64,000 nucleotides of DNA. It comes from Oscillospiraceae bacterium (GTDB lineage Bacteria > Bacillota > Clostridia > Oscillospirales > CAG-272). The notes below the pieces were generated by a model. That model worked only from the letters and a program-made list of their open reading frames with translations, had not been told where the DNA came from and ran no database searches. The DNA is taken from positions 62,001 through 126,000 of the forward strand of contig SVSB01000001.1 in NCBI GenBank assembly GCA_015064505.1. Direction: 5' to 3'. Both the position numbers and the translations under genes were made by a program. Each line of letters opens with the position of its first letter. Position 1 is the stretch's first letter. This document shows, piece by piece, positions 8,968-17,447 of this stretch.

Positions 8968-10130
8968 CAGTATGTCCCTTCCGTATTGCCGAAGGTCTCC
9001 TTAACGTTCGTCTTGCGGCGGGAGGTGGCAACTCTCTTCATAAGCTCTGCCTTGAAAAGCTCCTCGTCGAAGGGGAACTCCACGGGCTTTCCCGTCCAGG
9101 CGGAAAGGTGCATCGCGTTTGAGAGCATAAGTCCGTTTATGCCCTCTTCACCGTCTGCTATCAGCTTGCCGCCGCGGAGCACCGCATCCGCAAAGGCGTT
9201 AAGGACAGCGGGATGCTGAGGATTCTCTCCGTCAAGCTCCACGGCGATCTTCTCGCACCCGGGAGTGCCGAAGGGCACCTCGTTCACGGCGGAAAATTCC
9301 TGCTCCGCCATAGGAAGCTTCCAAAGGGTAAGATTCTTCCCCTCCGCAACCAGCTTGCCCTTATCAAAGGTTATCTCCAGACGGTTTGTTCCGGGATAGT
9401 CACCCGTGGAGGTAACGAACACGGCAGTTGCACCGTTTTCATACTCCGCGTAAGCGGTAACGTCGTCCTCTACCTCTATATCGTGCCATTTACCGAAGTG
9501 CAGATTTGCGCTTATTTTTCGGGGCATACCGCAGAACCACTGCCACAGATCAAGCTGATGGGGGCACTGATTAAGCAGAACGCCGCCGCCCTCTCCGCTC
9601 CAGGTTGCGCGCCAATCACCGGAATCGTAATAAGCGCGGGGACGGTACCAGCTTGTGATTATCCAGTTAAAGCGGCGCATTGCGCCAAGCTCACCCGAAT
9701 CTATCATTTCCTTTATCTTACGGTATACGCAGTTTGTGCGCTGATTGAACATCATACCGAAGACCTTGCCGCTTTCCTTTGCCGCCTTGTTCATCACTCT
9801 TACGTCGGCAGTACAGACTCCCGCAGGCTTCTCCACCATTACGTGATATCCCTTGGCAAACGCTTCTACGGCAAAGGGAACGTGACCGTAATGAGGCACG
9901 CAGATAATAACGCTTTCGCATTTCTTTGCGGCAAGAAGCTCCTCGCCCGAGGAGAAGAACTCGGGCATCTCCGCGCCCGCCTCGGCAAACATTTTTTTGG
10001 CCTCCGCAATGCGCGCTTCCTTCAGGTCAGCAACTGCGGTGATCTTTATCTCGGGGCATTTGCCCGCAAGTATGTTTTTTGCGTGACCGGTGCCCATGTT
10101 ACCAAACCCGATTATTCCGAGTGTAAGCAT
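8967..10130 (-). CDS. Gfo/Idh/MocA-family NAD(P)-dependent oxidoreductase (paralogue 2)
   Basis: The 387-residue protein starts with the nucleotide-binding motif GFGNMGTGHAKN, has VEKPAG as the EKP motif near residue 97, and GEGGGVLLNQCPHQLDLW in the substrate domain. GGAGGAAAAT precedes ATG 10130. The active-site segments closely match the neighbouring paralogue, with an Ala-to-Cys change beside the catalytic PHQLD. Different substrates, or a two-step oxidation then reduction as in 3-keto-sugar chemistry, would explain keeping both. It lies 10 bases after the upstream isomerase gene. Confidence 0.88.
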   Translation of the reverse strand: MLTLGIIGFGNMGTGHAKNILAGKCPEIKITAVADLKEARIAEAKKMFAEAGAEMPEFFSSGEELLAAKKCESVIICVPHYGHVPFAVEAFAKGYHVMVEKPAGVCTADVRVMNKAAKESGKVFGMMFNQRTNCVYRKIKEMIDSGELGAMRRFNWIITSWYRPRAYYDSGDWRATWSGEGGGVLLNQCPHQLDLWQWFCGMPRKISANLHFGKWHDIEVEDDVTAYAEYENGATAVFVTSTGDYPGTNRLEITFDKGKLVAEGKNLTLWKLPMAEQEFSAVNEVPFGTPGCEKIAVELDGENPQHPAVLNAFADAVLRGGKLIADGEEGINGLMLSNAMHLSAWTGKPVEFPFDEELFKAELMKRVATSRRKTNVKETFGNTEGTY

Positions 10131-10140
10131 ATTTTCCTCC

Positions 10141-10884
10141 TTACTTAAGCCCTAGGGACTTCAGATATTTACAGCTTTTTTCAAGACATTCAAAGGGATC
10201 CTCTCCGTTGCAGTTATCCTGCTCAACGAAGGCGTATTTGGTTCCCGCAGACTCGCAGGCGGCAACTATCTTCTCAAAATCAAGAGAGCCGTTTCCTACC
10301 CACTCCATGCGTTTTTCCTCACCCATATCCTTGAAGTGAACGCAATCAAGTCTGCCGCTTAACTTGTTTATATATTCAACGGGATCGCAGCCTCCCGCCT
10401 TTACCCAATAGGTATCAAGGGTAAAGCCCATAAGAGAAGCGGGAATGCGCTCCGCCATAGTATCAAGTATCACCGTGCCCTCGTAGGTCTCGAACTCATG
10501 GCCGTGGTTATGATACATAAACAGCTTGCCCGCATCCGCAATCTTCTTCATAACGGGCAGAAATATCTTTTCAAAGCCTTCGTAGCCCTCGCCGTTTTGC
10601 AGCTTGCGCCAGCCAAGACCGATATAGTCAGCGCCGATAACCTCGTGCGCCTTGATGACAGCATCGGTCTTTTCCGTAAGCAGATCCACCTTCGTATGGG
10701 TAAGGGGGCAGATAAGACCGTTCTTATCAAGCTGCTCCTTGAACCACACGGGATCAACGGCGCAGATGCCGCTTGCCTGAACGGCGGTGTATCCCATAGC
10801 GGCAACGCGCTCAAGGGTCTTTGCCACGTCCTCGGGTGTTTTGCAAAATTCTCTTACCGTGTAAAGCTGTGCTCCGCAGATCAT
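10141..10884 (-). CDS. Sugar phosphate isomerase/epimerase-like TIM-barrel protein
   Basis: The 247-residue protein belongs to the xylose-isomerase-like AP endonuclease 2 fold (IolE/IolI/YcjR relatives). Visible elements are an N-terminal LYTVRE strand, FMYHNHGHEFE with a metal-ligand His and Glu, TLDTYWVKAGG (Asp ligand), CVHFKDM (His) and YAFVEQDN (Glu). This set fits a metal-dependent epimerase, isomerase or dehydratase acting on a sugar or inositol. AAAAGGAGAACGGAT precedes the start. It sits between the other isomerase gene and the two oxidoreductases. Confidence 0.85.
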   Translation of the reverse strand: MICGAQLYTVREFCKTPEDVAKTLERVAAMGYTAVQASGICAVDPVWFKEQLDKNGLICPLTHTKVDLLTEKTDAVIKAHEVIGADYIGLGWRKLQNGEGYEGFEKIFLPVMKKIADAGKLFMYHNHGHEFETYEGTVILDTMAERIPASLMGFTLDTYWVKAGGCDPVEYINKLSGRLDCVHFKDMGEEKRMEWVGNGSLDFEKIVAACESAGTKYAFVEQDNCNGEDPFECLEKSCKYLKSLGLK

Positions 10885-10920
10885 ATCCGTTCTCCTTTTT
10901 ATCCGTACTTTTATCCGTTT

Positions 10921-11790
10921 TTATCTGTAAGTATTTCCCGTCTTTTCGATAACGGTTTTAAGGGATCTTATGGCAACGTCAAATGCCTCGCCGTTTGTCT
11001 TGAAGCCGCGGCTGTACTTCCTGCTCAGATCCTCCGCGCTGTCGTTCTCCAGTGCCGCAAGCCCCGCAAATATCTTAAGATGCGGCTCTGCCGTCAGGCA
11101 CAGATGACCGTTCTTTGCGCAGGCAGTAAGCAGCTCTTCCATACGGCAATCGCCGTATCCCGCGGGATGGATGCTTCCGTCCCTTGCCGCGTCCTTGATA
11201 TGTATATATTCAAGATAAGAGGCAAGCAGACCGTAGGCGGCAATGGGCTCTTCCCCGCACTGCATAAAGTTTGCGGGGTCGTATACTCCCTTTATCTTCG
11301 GCAGTGCGTCAAGAAGCTTCAGGCATCTTGTTGCCGTATCCCCGAAGATGCCCTTCTCGTTTTCGTGGCACAGAAGAATACCGCTTCCCTCCGCCGCCTC
11401 CGTAAAGCGCAGAAGTCTTTCCCCAACCTCGTCGAAGTACGGATCCGCATCCTCTCCCTTGGGGATATAAAAGCTGAAGATGCGCATTTTTTCAGCGCCC
11501 AGAACACGGGCGGTTTCTATAAGTCGGGAAAGGCGGTCGATCTCCGGCTGAAGAGGATCTTTAATACCGATCTTTCCAATGGGGGAGCCGATGGAAAAGA
11601 CCTCGATCCCGTTTCCGTCCAGCCGTTTTTTTATCTCACAAGCGGCGGCAACGTCTATATCGGCAACGTTTTTGCCGTCAACGCCACGTATCTCCATACG
11701 GGAAACGCCGTTGCGCGAAAGGGCACTTATCTGCCCCTCAAGGGCACGGTCCGCCTCATCCGAAAAGGCGCAGAGTCTGAATTCTGCCAT
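10921..11790 (-). CDS. Sugar phosphate isomerase/epimerase-like TIM-barrel protein
   Basis: I start the protein at ATG 11790, directly after GCGGAGGTAAAT, giving 289 residues; the longer open frame runs back through the promoter. It has LCHENEKGIFGD (His/Glu metal ligands), GVYDPANFMQCG (Asp ligand), YIHIKDA and TAEPHLK, the same fold as the following gene though only distantly similar. It is the first gene of a five-gene minus-strand run with the second isomerase, two oxidoreductases and the YdcF-like gene. IolE-like dehydratase or keto-sugar epimerase activity is possible; the substrate is unknown. Confidence 0.83.
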   Translation of the reverse strand: MAEFRLCAFSDEADRALEGQISALSRNGVSRMEIRGVDGKNVADIDVAAACEIKKRLDGNGIEVFSIGSPIGKIGIKDPLQPEIDRLSRLIETARVLGAEKMRIFSFYIPKGEDADPYFDEVGERLLRFTEAAEGSGILLCHENEKGIFGDTATRCLKLLDALPKIKGVYDPANFMQCGEEPIAAYGLLASYLEYIHIKDAARDGSIHPAGYGDCRMEELLTACAKNGHLCLTAEPHLKIFAGLAALENDSAEDLSRKYSRGFKTNGEAFDVAIRSLKTVIEKTGNTYR

Positions 11791-11822
11791 ATTTACCTCC
11801 GCAGTCGAATATCTTTTTTTAA

Positions 11823-11851
11823 ATTTTAACACAGCAGAGGTCGGATGTAAA
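11823..11851 (-). promoter_or_regulatory. Promoter of the isomerase/oxidoreductase operon
   Basis: Minus-strand TTTACA, 17-bp spacer and TAAAAT lie about 30 bases upstream of ATG 11790. Confidence 0.65.
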
Positions 11852-11888
11852 GTCCGTTTTTGTGCTAAAAGGTGGGGATTTTGAAAAA

Positions 11889-11925
11889 ACAAAAAGGCAA
11901 AAACCCTGAAGGCTTTTGCCTTTTT
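11889..11925 (-). terminator. Terminator of the sipL-like gene
   Basis: AAAAAGGCAAAAGCC and GGTTTTTGCCTTTTT (minus-strand reading) form a hairpin ending in a T run, 11 bases past the stop codon at 11936. Confidence 0.8.
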
Positions 11926-11935
11926 CATCAATCAG

Positions 11936-13450
11936 TCATCTTTTTAACGTCAGCGCCCGTACCCCTGCAAGGCTTTCCTCGGAATCGGGATCCTCGCAAA
12001 GCTCGGCGGAAAGTCCGTTCATGCGACAAAGCTCCGCGGGAGATACCCCTCTGCGCTTTGCTATCTGCCACAGTGAATCACCCTTTTGGGGATACACGAC
12101 CGAAACGCCGAACGGCGTTTTTTCATCCTCTGAGGGTACGGTCTTAACGGAGCACACCGTGCTCTCCGTCGCCTTTTCCGTTATTATAACGGATACGGAA
12201 AGCTCTCCCTCGGCGCTGACGCTTCCCTTCTCCGTCTTTATTCTGACGGAGGAGAGAGTTCCGCTGAGGTTTCCGTAAAGTCTGCCGCCGCCCGAGGCCA
12301 CGCCTTCAAGACGAACCCTGAAGGGCATCTCTATTTTTACGGGAGCGCATTCTCCGCCCTCTCCCTGCAGGATGCAATGCAGCACGGCGTTGCCGCGCAC
12401 GGCAGCCCCCGAGCCGTCTCTTTCGGGATTTTCAAAGGCGACCTCCCACCATGGAGCGCACACCCGATCAAGTCCCGCTTCCTCGCCCGTAAGCACTCTG
12501 CTTCCGTTTACGGGAACGGTAACGCTGCCGCAGTCAACGCAGGAGGTAAGCTCCGTTTTGCTTTTTTCCGCAACGGAGGGAGCGCCGCATACGAAGGCGT
12601 CCCGTGCAAGAGCCACGGAAAAAGCCGCACAGCACTCCGCCTCAACCTCCGCCACGGCGCTTACCTCGCCTCCGTTCTCATCGCCCGTGTATTCACAGGA
12701 CCAACAGGAGGCAATGGGGCGGCACAGCCAGCTTTTATCCACGTCTCCGTCAAAGCGCCTTTCAAAGGGAATACGCTTTTCATAGGTAATAAGCCCACCG
12801 TCCTCGCAGGTAACTCTCGCCCAAAGCTCGCCGCGGCAATATACCTCGCCCTGCTCACAGTGCATCTCCGTTACGCTTACGGTGCCGTCGCAGGCAAGGG
12901 GTCTTCCCTGCACCTTTATATCTCCGCCGATCTCAAATTCTCCGCCGGTGATCCTTTTGCGAAGACATACGGGGGCAGTGCTGCGCAGTATCTCCGTAAG
13001 GGGAGGCGCATCACACGGGGGAACTGCGGAATCGGAAAGCATCTGCACGCGGCTTTTAAGCCTTGTGCGGAACTGAAGCCTGCGTGGAGCAAGGGGGCGG
13101 CACATAACGCTATCCGCCACCGTGTCCGCAAATACCGCGATCTCCCTGTCTCCGTTATTGCAAGGCACGGCAAACTCGTAATCGGAAGACAGAGAAACGC
13201 ATCCCGTCTCCCCCTCCGTGCCTCTGTAAATAAGTCCGTAGACCACACTTCCCGCAAATTCCGCCCTGCCGCCGCCAACGTATTTTCCCGCAGGGAGCAC
13301 CCTTGCGGTAACGCGCAGTATCTTTTTTATTTCCGGCTCGTATTCGGGCAAGGTAAACTCCTCGGAGATATCGCAAAATACCGCATCTCCGAAAAGATCC
13401 TCAGTAAACGTTCTTCCTTCAGACGGCACAGCGCTCTGTTTTTCTGCCAT
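11936..13450 (-). CDS. sipL: SipL-like spore coat morphogenesis protein (SPOCS + LysM)
   Basis: The protein has 504 residues, close to SipL of Clostridioides difficile (about 520). Several beta-rich DUF3794/SPOCS-type segments fill residues ~15-440, and a C-terminal LysM (VVYPQKGDSLWQIAKRRGVSPAELCRMN) follows. SipL binds the coat ATPase SpoIVA through its LysM and helps assemble coat around the forespore. GGAGGAAAA precedes ATG 13450. The gene stands alone between two sugar-catabolic operons and has its own terminator, so it is not part of either pathway. It is good evidence that the organism belongs to a sporulating clostridial line. Another SPOCS protein is the main alternative. Confidence 0.78.
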   Translation of the reverse strand: MAEKQSAVPSEGRTFTEDLFGDAVFCDISEEFTLPEYEPEIKKILRVTARVLPAGKYVGGGRAEFAGSVVYGLIYRGTEGETGCVSLSSDYEFAVPCNNGDREIAVFADTVADSVMCRPLAPRRLQFRTRLKSRVQMLSDSAVPPCDAPPLTEILRSTAPVCLRKRITGGEFEIGGDIKVQGRPLACDGTVSVTEMHCEQGEVYCRGELWARVTCEDGGLITYEKRIPFERRFDGDVDKSWLCRPIASCWSCEYTGDENGGEVSAVAEVEAECCAAFSVALARDAFVCGAPSVAEKSKTELTSCVDCGSVTVPVNGSRVLTGEEAGLDRVCAPWWEVAFENPERDGSGAAVRGNAVLHCILQGEGGECAPVKIEMPFRVRLEGVASGGGRLYGNLSGTLSSVRIKTEKGSVSAEGELSVSVIITEKATESTVCSVKTVPSEDEKTPFGVSVVYPQKGDSLWQIAKRRGVSPAELCRMNGLSAELCEDPDSEESLAGVRALTLKR

Positions 13451-13770
13451 TTTTCCTCCTTTGGGGCAGGGATTATTATGCCTTTTGCGGCGCGCCGCTG
13501 CCCTTTATCCGCTAAAATATATGCTCCCGCAAAGAAAATTATCACTCATCTTTCCCTTAAAATAATCTTTTATAAACATTCCCTAAAAATAAACCCGAAG
13601 CTTTTTTCGCCCCCCAAAAAGCTTTTACAAAAAATCCGCAGGCTTTTATAAAAAGCATCCCGATTTCAGCCTCTTTTTGCCTTATCGGCCCTTTATTTAT
13701 CAAGGTTTTCCGCCTCATTTCTCTAAAATAAATATTCGCTTCCCGAAAGCACACCAAAGTAAAATAATTA
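13451..13770. other. AT-rich intergenic region between the sipL-like gene and the KDG operon
   Basis: The first ~90 bases should hold the minus-strand promoter of the sipL-like gene, but I cannot name a convincing site. A hairpin of AAGCTTTTT and AAAAAGCTT surrounds a C run near 13600-13626. No supported gene is present. Confidence 0.5.
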
Positions 13771-13799
13771 TTGACATAAATGTATATTTGCGATAAAAT
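13771..13799 (+). promoter_or_regulatory. Sigma-A promoter of the KDG operon
   Basis: TTGACA and TAAAAT are separated by 17 bp. About 70 bases of A-rich leader precede ATG 13871. I see no riboswitch or clear operator in the leader. Confidence 0.82.
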
Positions 13800-13870
13800 G
13801 TATGTGTATAAAATTCGCTAAAAATAAACAAGAAATCAAAAAACGAAATCAATACAAAAGGAGAACACAA

Positions 13871-14905
13871 ATGAAAAAAGTAGTTACCTTTGGCGAGCTT
13901 ATGCTCAGAATCACCCCTCCCGGCAGAGAGATGATCCTCCAGACCCCCAACATGGTATGCACCTTCGGCGGCGCAGAGGCTAACGTTGCCGTTGCCGTAA
14001 GCTCTTACGGTGACGAGGCAAGATACGTTACCGCTCTTCCCGCAAACGACCTCGGCAGAGCTGCAATTAACGAGCTTCGCCGCTTCGGCGTTGATACCTC
14101 CGCCATCAAGCTGACGGACAAGCGCCTTGGTCTTTATTTCACCGAGACCGGCTCCAACATGCGCCCCTCCAAGGTCATCTACGACCGTGACAATACCGCT
14201 ATTGCCGCAGTTAAGCCCGGCGACTTCGATTGGGATACCATTCTTGCAGACGCAGACTGGTTCCACGTTACCGGTATCACTCCCGCTCTTTCCGAGAGCC
14301 TTTGCGAGGCTACCCTTGAGGCACTGAAGAAGTGCAAGGAGAAGGGTATCACCGTTTCCTGCGACCTTAACTACCGCAAGAAGCTGTGGAAGTGGGGCAA
14401 GGAGCCCATTGAGGTTATGCCCGAGATCGCAAAGTATATCGACGTTATGATCGCAAACGAGGAGGACTGCCAGAAGTGCCTCGGCATCGAGCTTGAGACC
14501 GGCGTTGACTCCGGCAAGCTTAACACCGATATGTACAAGGATCTTGCAAAGATCGTTATGGATACCTACCCCAACGTTAAGGCACTTGCAGTAAGCCTCC
14601 GCGAGAGCATCAGCGCAGACCACAACAACTGGTCCGGCGTTCTTGCCATCCGTGACGGCGGATTCTATCAGAGCCGCAAGTACAGCATCACCAACATCGT
14701 TGACCGTATCGGCGGCGGCGACAGCTTCGGCGGTTCTCTTATCTACGGCTTCCGCAACTTTGATAACGACTACCAGAAGATCATCGAGTACGCTATCGGC
14801 GGTTCCGCTCTCAAGCACACCGTATACGGCGACTACGTTCGCTTCACCAAGGAAGACGTTCTCAACCTCATCGCAGGCAGCGGCAACGGCCGTATCCAGA
14901 GATAA
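13871..14905 (+). CDS. kdgK: 2-keto-3-deoxygluconate kinase (PfkB family)
   Basis: The 344-residue protein phosphorylates KDG to KDPG with ATP. PfkB features are the N-terminal FGELMLRITPPG, the sugar-binding GGAEANVAVAVS stretch, NEEDCQKCLG in the middle, and the C-terminal DRIGGGDSFGGSLIYG, whose Asp is the catalytic base (a GGGD form of the usual GAGD). ATG 13871 is chosen because AAAGGAGAACACAA precedes it; the open frame upstream runs into the promoter. It is the first gene of the operon, followed after 12 bases by eda, so KDG must be the intermediate supplied by later genes. Lys is almost always AAG, as in highly expressed genes. Confidence 0.9.
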   Translation: MKKVVTFGELMLRITPPGREMILQTPNMVCTFGGAEANVAVAVSSYGDEARYVTALPANDLGRAAINELRRFGVDTSAIKLTDKRLGLYFTETGSNMRPSKVIYDRDNTAIAAVKPGDFDWDTILADADWFHVTGITPALSESLCEATLEALKKCKEKGITVSCDLNYRKKLWKWGKEPIEVMPEIAKYIDVMIANEEDCQKCLGIELETGVDSGKLNTDMYKDLAKIVMDTYPNVKALAVSLRESISADHNNWSGVLAIRDGGFYQSRKYSITNIVDRIGGGDSFGGSLIYGFRNFDNDYQKIIEYAIGGSALKHTVYGDYVRFTKEDVLNLIAGSGNGRIQR

Positions 14906-14917
14906 GGAGCAACAAAA

Positions 14918-15580
14918 ATGGAAATTCAGAGAATCAAAGTTATTGAGAATATGCACAAGAACGGTCTCGTAGGTATCGTACGCGATAACAACGAGGCTGA
15001 CGCAATGACCCGTACCCGCGCTATCCGCGACGGTGGCTGCTCCATCCTTGAGATATCCATGAGCACCCCCGGTGCGCTCAACATCATCGAGACCGTTGCC
15101 AAGGAGATCAAGGAAAAGAATCTTGATTCTTACGTTGGCGCAGGTACCGTTCTTGACGTTGAGACCGCACGTGCCTGCATCCTTGCGGGCGCAAGCTTCA
15201 TCATCGCCCCCAACTTCAAGCCCGAGGTTGCTCTTCTCTGCAACCGTTACAGCGTTGTATACATGCCCGGCGTTCAGACTCTTACCGAGATCGTAAACGC
15301 TATGGAGTACGGCTGCGACGTGGTTAAGGCGTTCCCCGCTACCGCAGTTGGCGGCATCGGCTTCATCAAGGCAGTTATGGGTCCCCTTCCCCACGCCCGT
15401 CTGGTTCCCGTTGGCGGCGTAAATATCAACAACATTCAGGATTGGTTCAACGACGGCGCATACGCCGTTGCTCTCGGCACCGGTCTTACCCACCCCACCA
15501 AGGGTACCTGCGACTACGAGGAGATCAAGGCTCACACCGAGCGCGTAGTTGAGACCGTTAAGAACTGCAAGAGAAAATGA
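14918..15580 (+). CDS. eda: KDPG/KHG aldolase
   Basis: The 220-residue class I aldolase cleaves KDPG to pyruvate and glyceraldehyde 3-phosphate. It has the catalytic Glu in CSILEISMSTPGA, the GAGTVLD loop, the Schiff-base Lys in VVKAFPA, and the phosphate-binding VPVGGVN. The length is normal for the family. GGAG lies upstream of the start. It directly follows kdgK, completing the lower half of an Entner-Doudoroff route, and its last codon overlaps the start of the next gene (ATGA). Confidence 0.92.
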   Translation: MEIQRIKVIENMHKNGLVGIVRDNNEADAMTRTRAIRDGGCSILEISMSTPGALNIIETVAKEIKEKNLDSYVGAGTVLDVETARACILAGASFIIAPNFKPEVALLCNRYSVVYMPGVQTLTEIVNAMEYGCDVVKAFPATAVGGIGFIKAVMGPLPHARLVPVGGVNINNIQDWFNDGAYAVALGTGLTHPTKGTCDYEEIKAHTERVVETVKNCKRK

Positions 15581-16464
15581 GTGCGCGTTTTGAAAGGGTA
15601 AGCGGAGACGTTTACGTTCTCCGCGTCCCCTTCGGTTGCGTTTGGACGTCCGTTATTTTAGTGGGCGACAAAAAAGGCGATTGCGTTCTTATAGACTCCG
15701 CAAACTGCGGCGAGAGAGTGGACGACACTCTCATCCCCGCCCTTTCGGAGCTGGGGCTTTCTTTGGAGGACGCAAAATACCTGCTTTGCACCCACACACA
15801 CGGCGACCACGTGGGCGGACACAAGCGCATAAAGGAGCTTTCACCTAAGACTGCGGCTCTTTGCACCGAGGAGCAGCTTCCCAAGTTAAGGGATCCGTTG
15901 AAATACTCAAAGCTTATCCGTTCCGTATTTCCCGAGTACAGCCCCGAGGCACCCGCAGGACTTTGCGGCACCGAGCCCGACGGCATCCTGAAGGACGGAG
16001 AAACGGTACATAACAGGCTTAAGCTGATAAAGACCCCCGGACACGACAGCGACGCGGTATGCTTTTTCGATACCGTAACGAAGACCGTTATCTGCGGTGA
16101 CAGCCTGCAGGCAAACGGCACGGAAAGTCAGGGCATCGGTCTTTATATGGAGCTTGCCCCCTACGAAAAGAGCATTGCGGACATTAAGGCGCTGGGCGCA
16201 ACCAATCTTATTCTCAGCCACGGCTACGACCCAATAGGCGATATCGCTCTCGGAGAAAAGGCCGTTGAGGACTGCATCGCGGTCTGCGAGAACGCAGTCA
16301 GCACTTACCACTCCGTGATCGAAAGATGCGCAAGGGAGGGGCTGGATGCACCGGAGATCGCAAGGGTGCTTACCCGTGAGGTAAACGCGGTGCTTCCCGA
16401 ATATCTGTTCCTTCCCCTCTACACGGTCACAGCCCATTTAAACGAGATAAAAAATAAATCATAA
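15577..16464 (+). CDS. MBL-fold metallohydrolase, possible sugar-lactonase
   Basis: The 295-residue protein has the metallo-beta-lactamase metal motif CTHTHGDHVGG (residues ~68-78), a further His in TPGHDSD, Asp in VICGDSL and His in LILSHGYD, so the binuclear zinc site is intact. No signal peptide is present, so it is cytoplasmic. The start overlaps eda as ATGA, showing tight coupling. Within this operon a lactonase opening the lactone made by the neighbouring SDR is an attractive role, but the MBL family also includes thioesterases and glyoxalases, and the latter would suit detoxification of a methylglyoxal-like product. Confidence 0.8.
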   Translation: MSARFERVSGDVYVLRVPFGCVWTSVILVGDKKGDCVLIDSANCGERVDDTLIPALSELGLSLEDAKYLLCTHTHGDHVGGHKRIKELSPKTAALCTEEQLPKLRDPLKYSKLIRSVFPEYSPEAPAGLCGTEPDGILKDGETVHNRLKLIKTPGHDSDAVCFFDTVTKTVICGDSLQANGTESQGIGLYMELAPYEKSIADIKALGATNLILSHGYDPIGDIALGEKAVEDCIAVCENAVSTYHSVIERCAREGLDAPEIARVLTREVNAVLPEYLFLPLYTVTAHLNEIKNKS

Positions 16465-16488
16465 AGTCAAACGACAAAAGGAGAAACC

Positions 16489-17370
16489 ATGAGTAAGAAC
16501 GTTCTTATTACCGGCTCTTCCAACGGCATCGGCGCAGCCGCTGCCATCGCATTCGCAAAGGAAGGTTACAACGTTGGCGTAACCTACAACACCAATCCCG
16601 ACGGCGCTATGAAGATCGCAGCTAAGTGCGAGAAGTACGGCGTTCAGACCATCGTCCTCGGCGGTAACGTAGGCGAGCACGACGTATGCAAGAAGATGAT
16701 GGAGGACTTCCTTGCCAAGTTCGGCACCATCGACGTGCTTATCAACAATGCAGGCGGCGCTCTCAAGATGCCTCTCGGCGGCTTTGAGAAGATGCCCATG
16801 GATTACTGGGATTCCCAGATCAATCTCAATCTCAACGCTGCAGCATACCTCTCCCACTACGCTATGATCAATATGATCGAGAACAAGATCGAGGGTGCTA
16901 TTATCAACGTAAGCTCCGTTCACGGTACCATTCCGTGGGTAAGAAGAAAGACCCTTCCCTACGCAGCTGCAAAGGCAGGTCTTAACATGTTCACCAAGAA
17001 CCTCGGTATCGAGGCTATCCACTACGGCATCAACGTAAACGGTATCGCTCCCGGCTTTATCACCACCAAGGCTACCGACAGATACGACGAGTCCGATCTC
17101 CGCGACGGCTTCCTCCGCAAGATCCCCGCAGGCTTCCTTGGCAACGTAGACGACATCACCCCCATGATGCTCTTCCTTGCCGATAAGAGCAAGAGCCGCT
17201 TCATCGTTGGTCAGACCTTCGTTATCGACGGCGGTCAGTCCGTTGACGGATGCATCGACAAGATGCTTGACGACGGCAACCCCGTCAACGCATACGATAT
17301 CAAGCCCGACGTAAGCAAGGCTATCAAGCCCTCTCTTGAGGAGCTTGCAGAGATGACCCTCAACAAGTAA
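16489..17370 (+). CDS. SDR-family NAD(P)-dependent sugar or sugar-acid dehydrogenase
   Basis: The 293-residue classical short-chain dehydrogenase has TGSSNGIGAAAA for cofactor binding, NNAGG after beta-4, the active-site Ser in NVSSVHG, YAAAK with the catalytic Tyr/Lys, and the end motif FIVGQTFVIDGG. About 40 extra residues follow the usual C-terminus. In operons with kdgK and eda such enzymes are often KduD (5-keto to KDG) or glucose/galactose 1-dehydrogenases; here either fits. AAAAGGAGAAACC precedes the start. Confidence 0.85.
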   Translation: MSKNVLITGSSNGIGAAAAIAFAKEGYNVGVTYNTNPDGAMKIAAKCEKYGVQTIVLGGNVGEHDVCKKMMEDFLAKFGTIDVLINNAGGALKMPLGGFEKMPMDYWDSQINLNLNAAAYLSHYAMINMIENKIEGAIINVSSVHGTIPWVRRKTLPYAAAKAGLNMFTKNLGIEAIHYGINVNGIAPGFITTKATDRYDESDLRDGFLRKIPAGFLGNVDDITPMMLFLADKSKSRFIVGQTFVIDGGQSVDGCIDKMLDDGNPVNAYDIKPDVSKAIKPSLEELAEMTLNK

Positions 17371-17447
17371 GCTACCCCTCCGCCGATGGCGGTCAAAAAA
17401 ATAAATAAATCAACATATTCATATTTCTAAAAGTGAGGTAAAAAACA

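Noticed and set aside
6953..11790. C-glycoside cleavage (DgpABC-type) cluster
   Set aside because: The small DUF6379-type subunit needed with the TIM-barrel subunit is not present, so the gene content is incomplete for that system.
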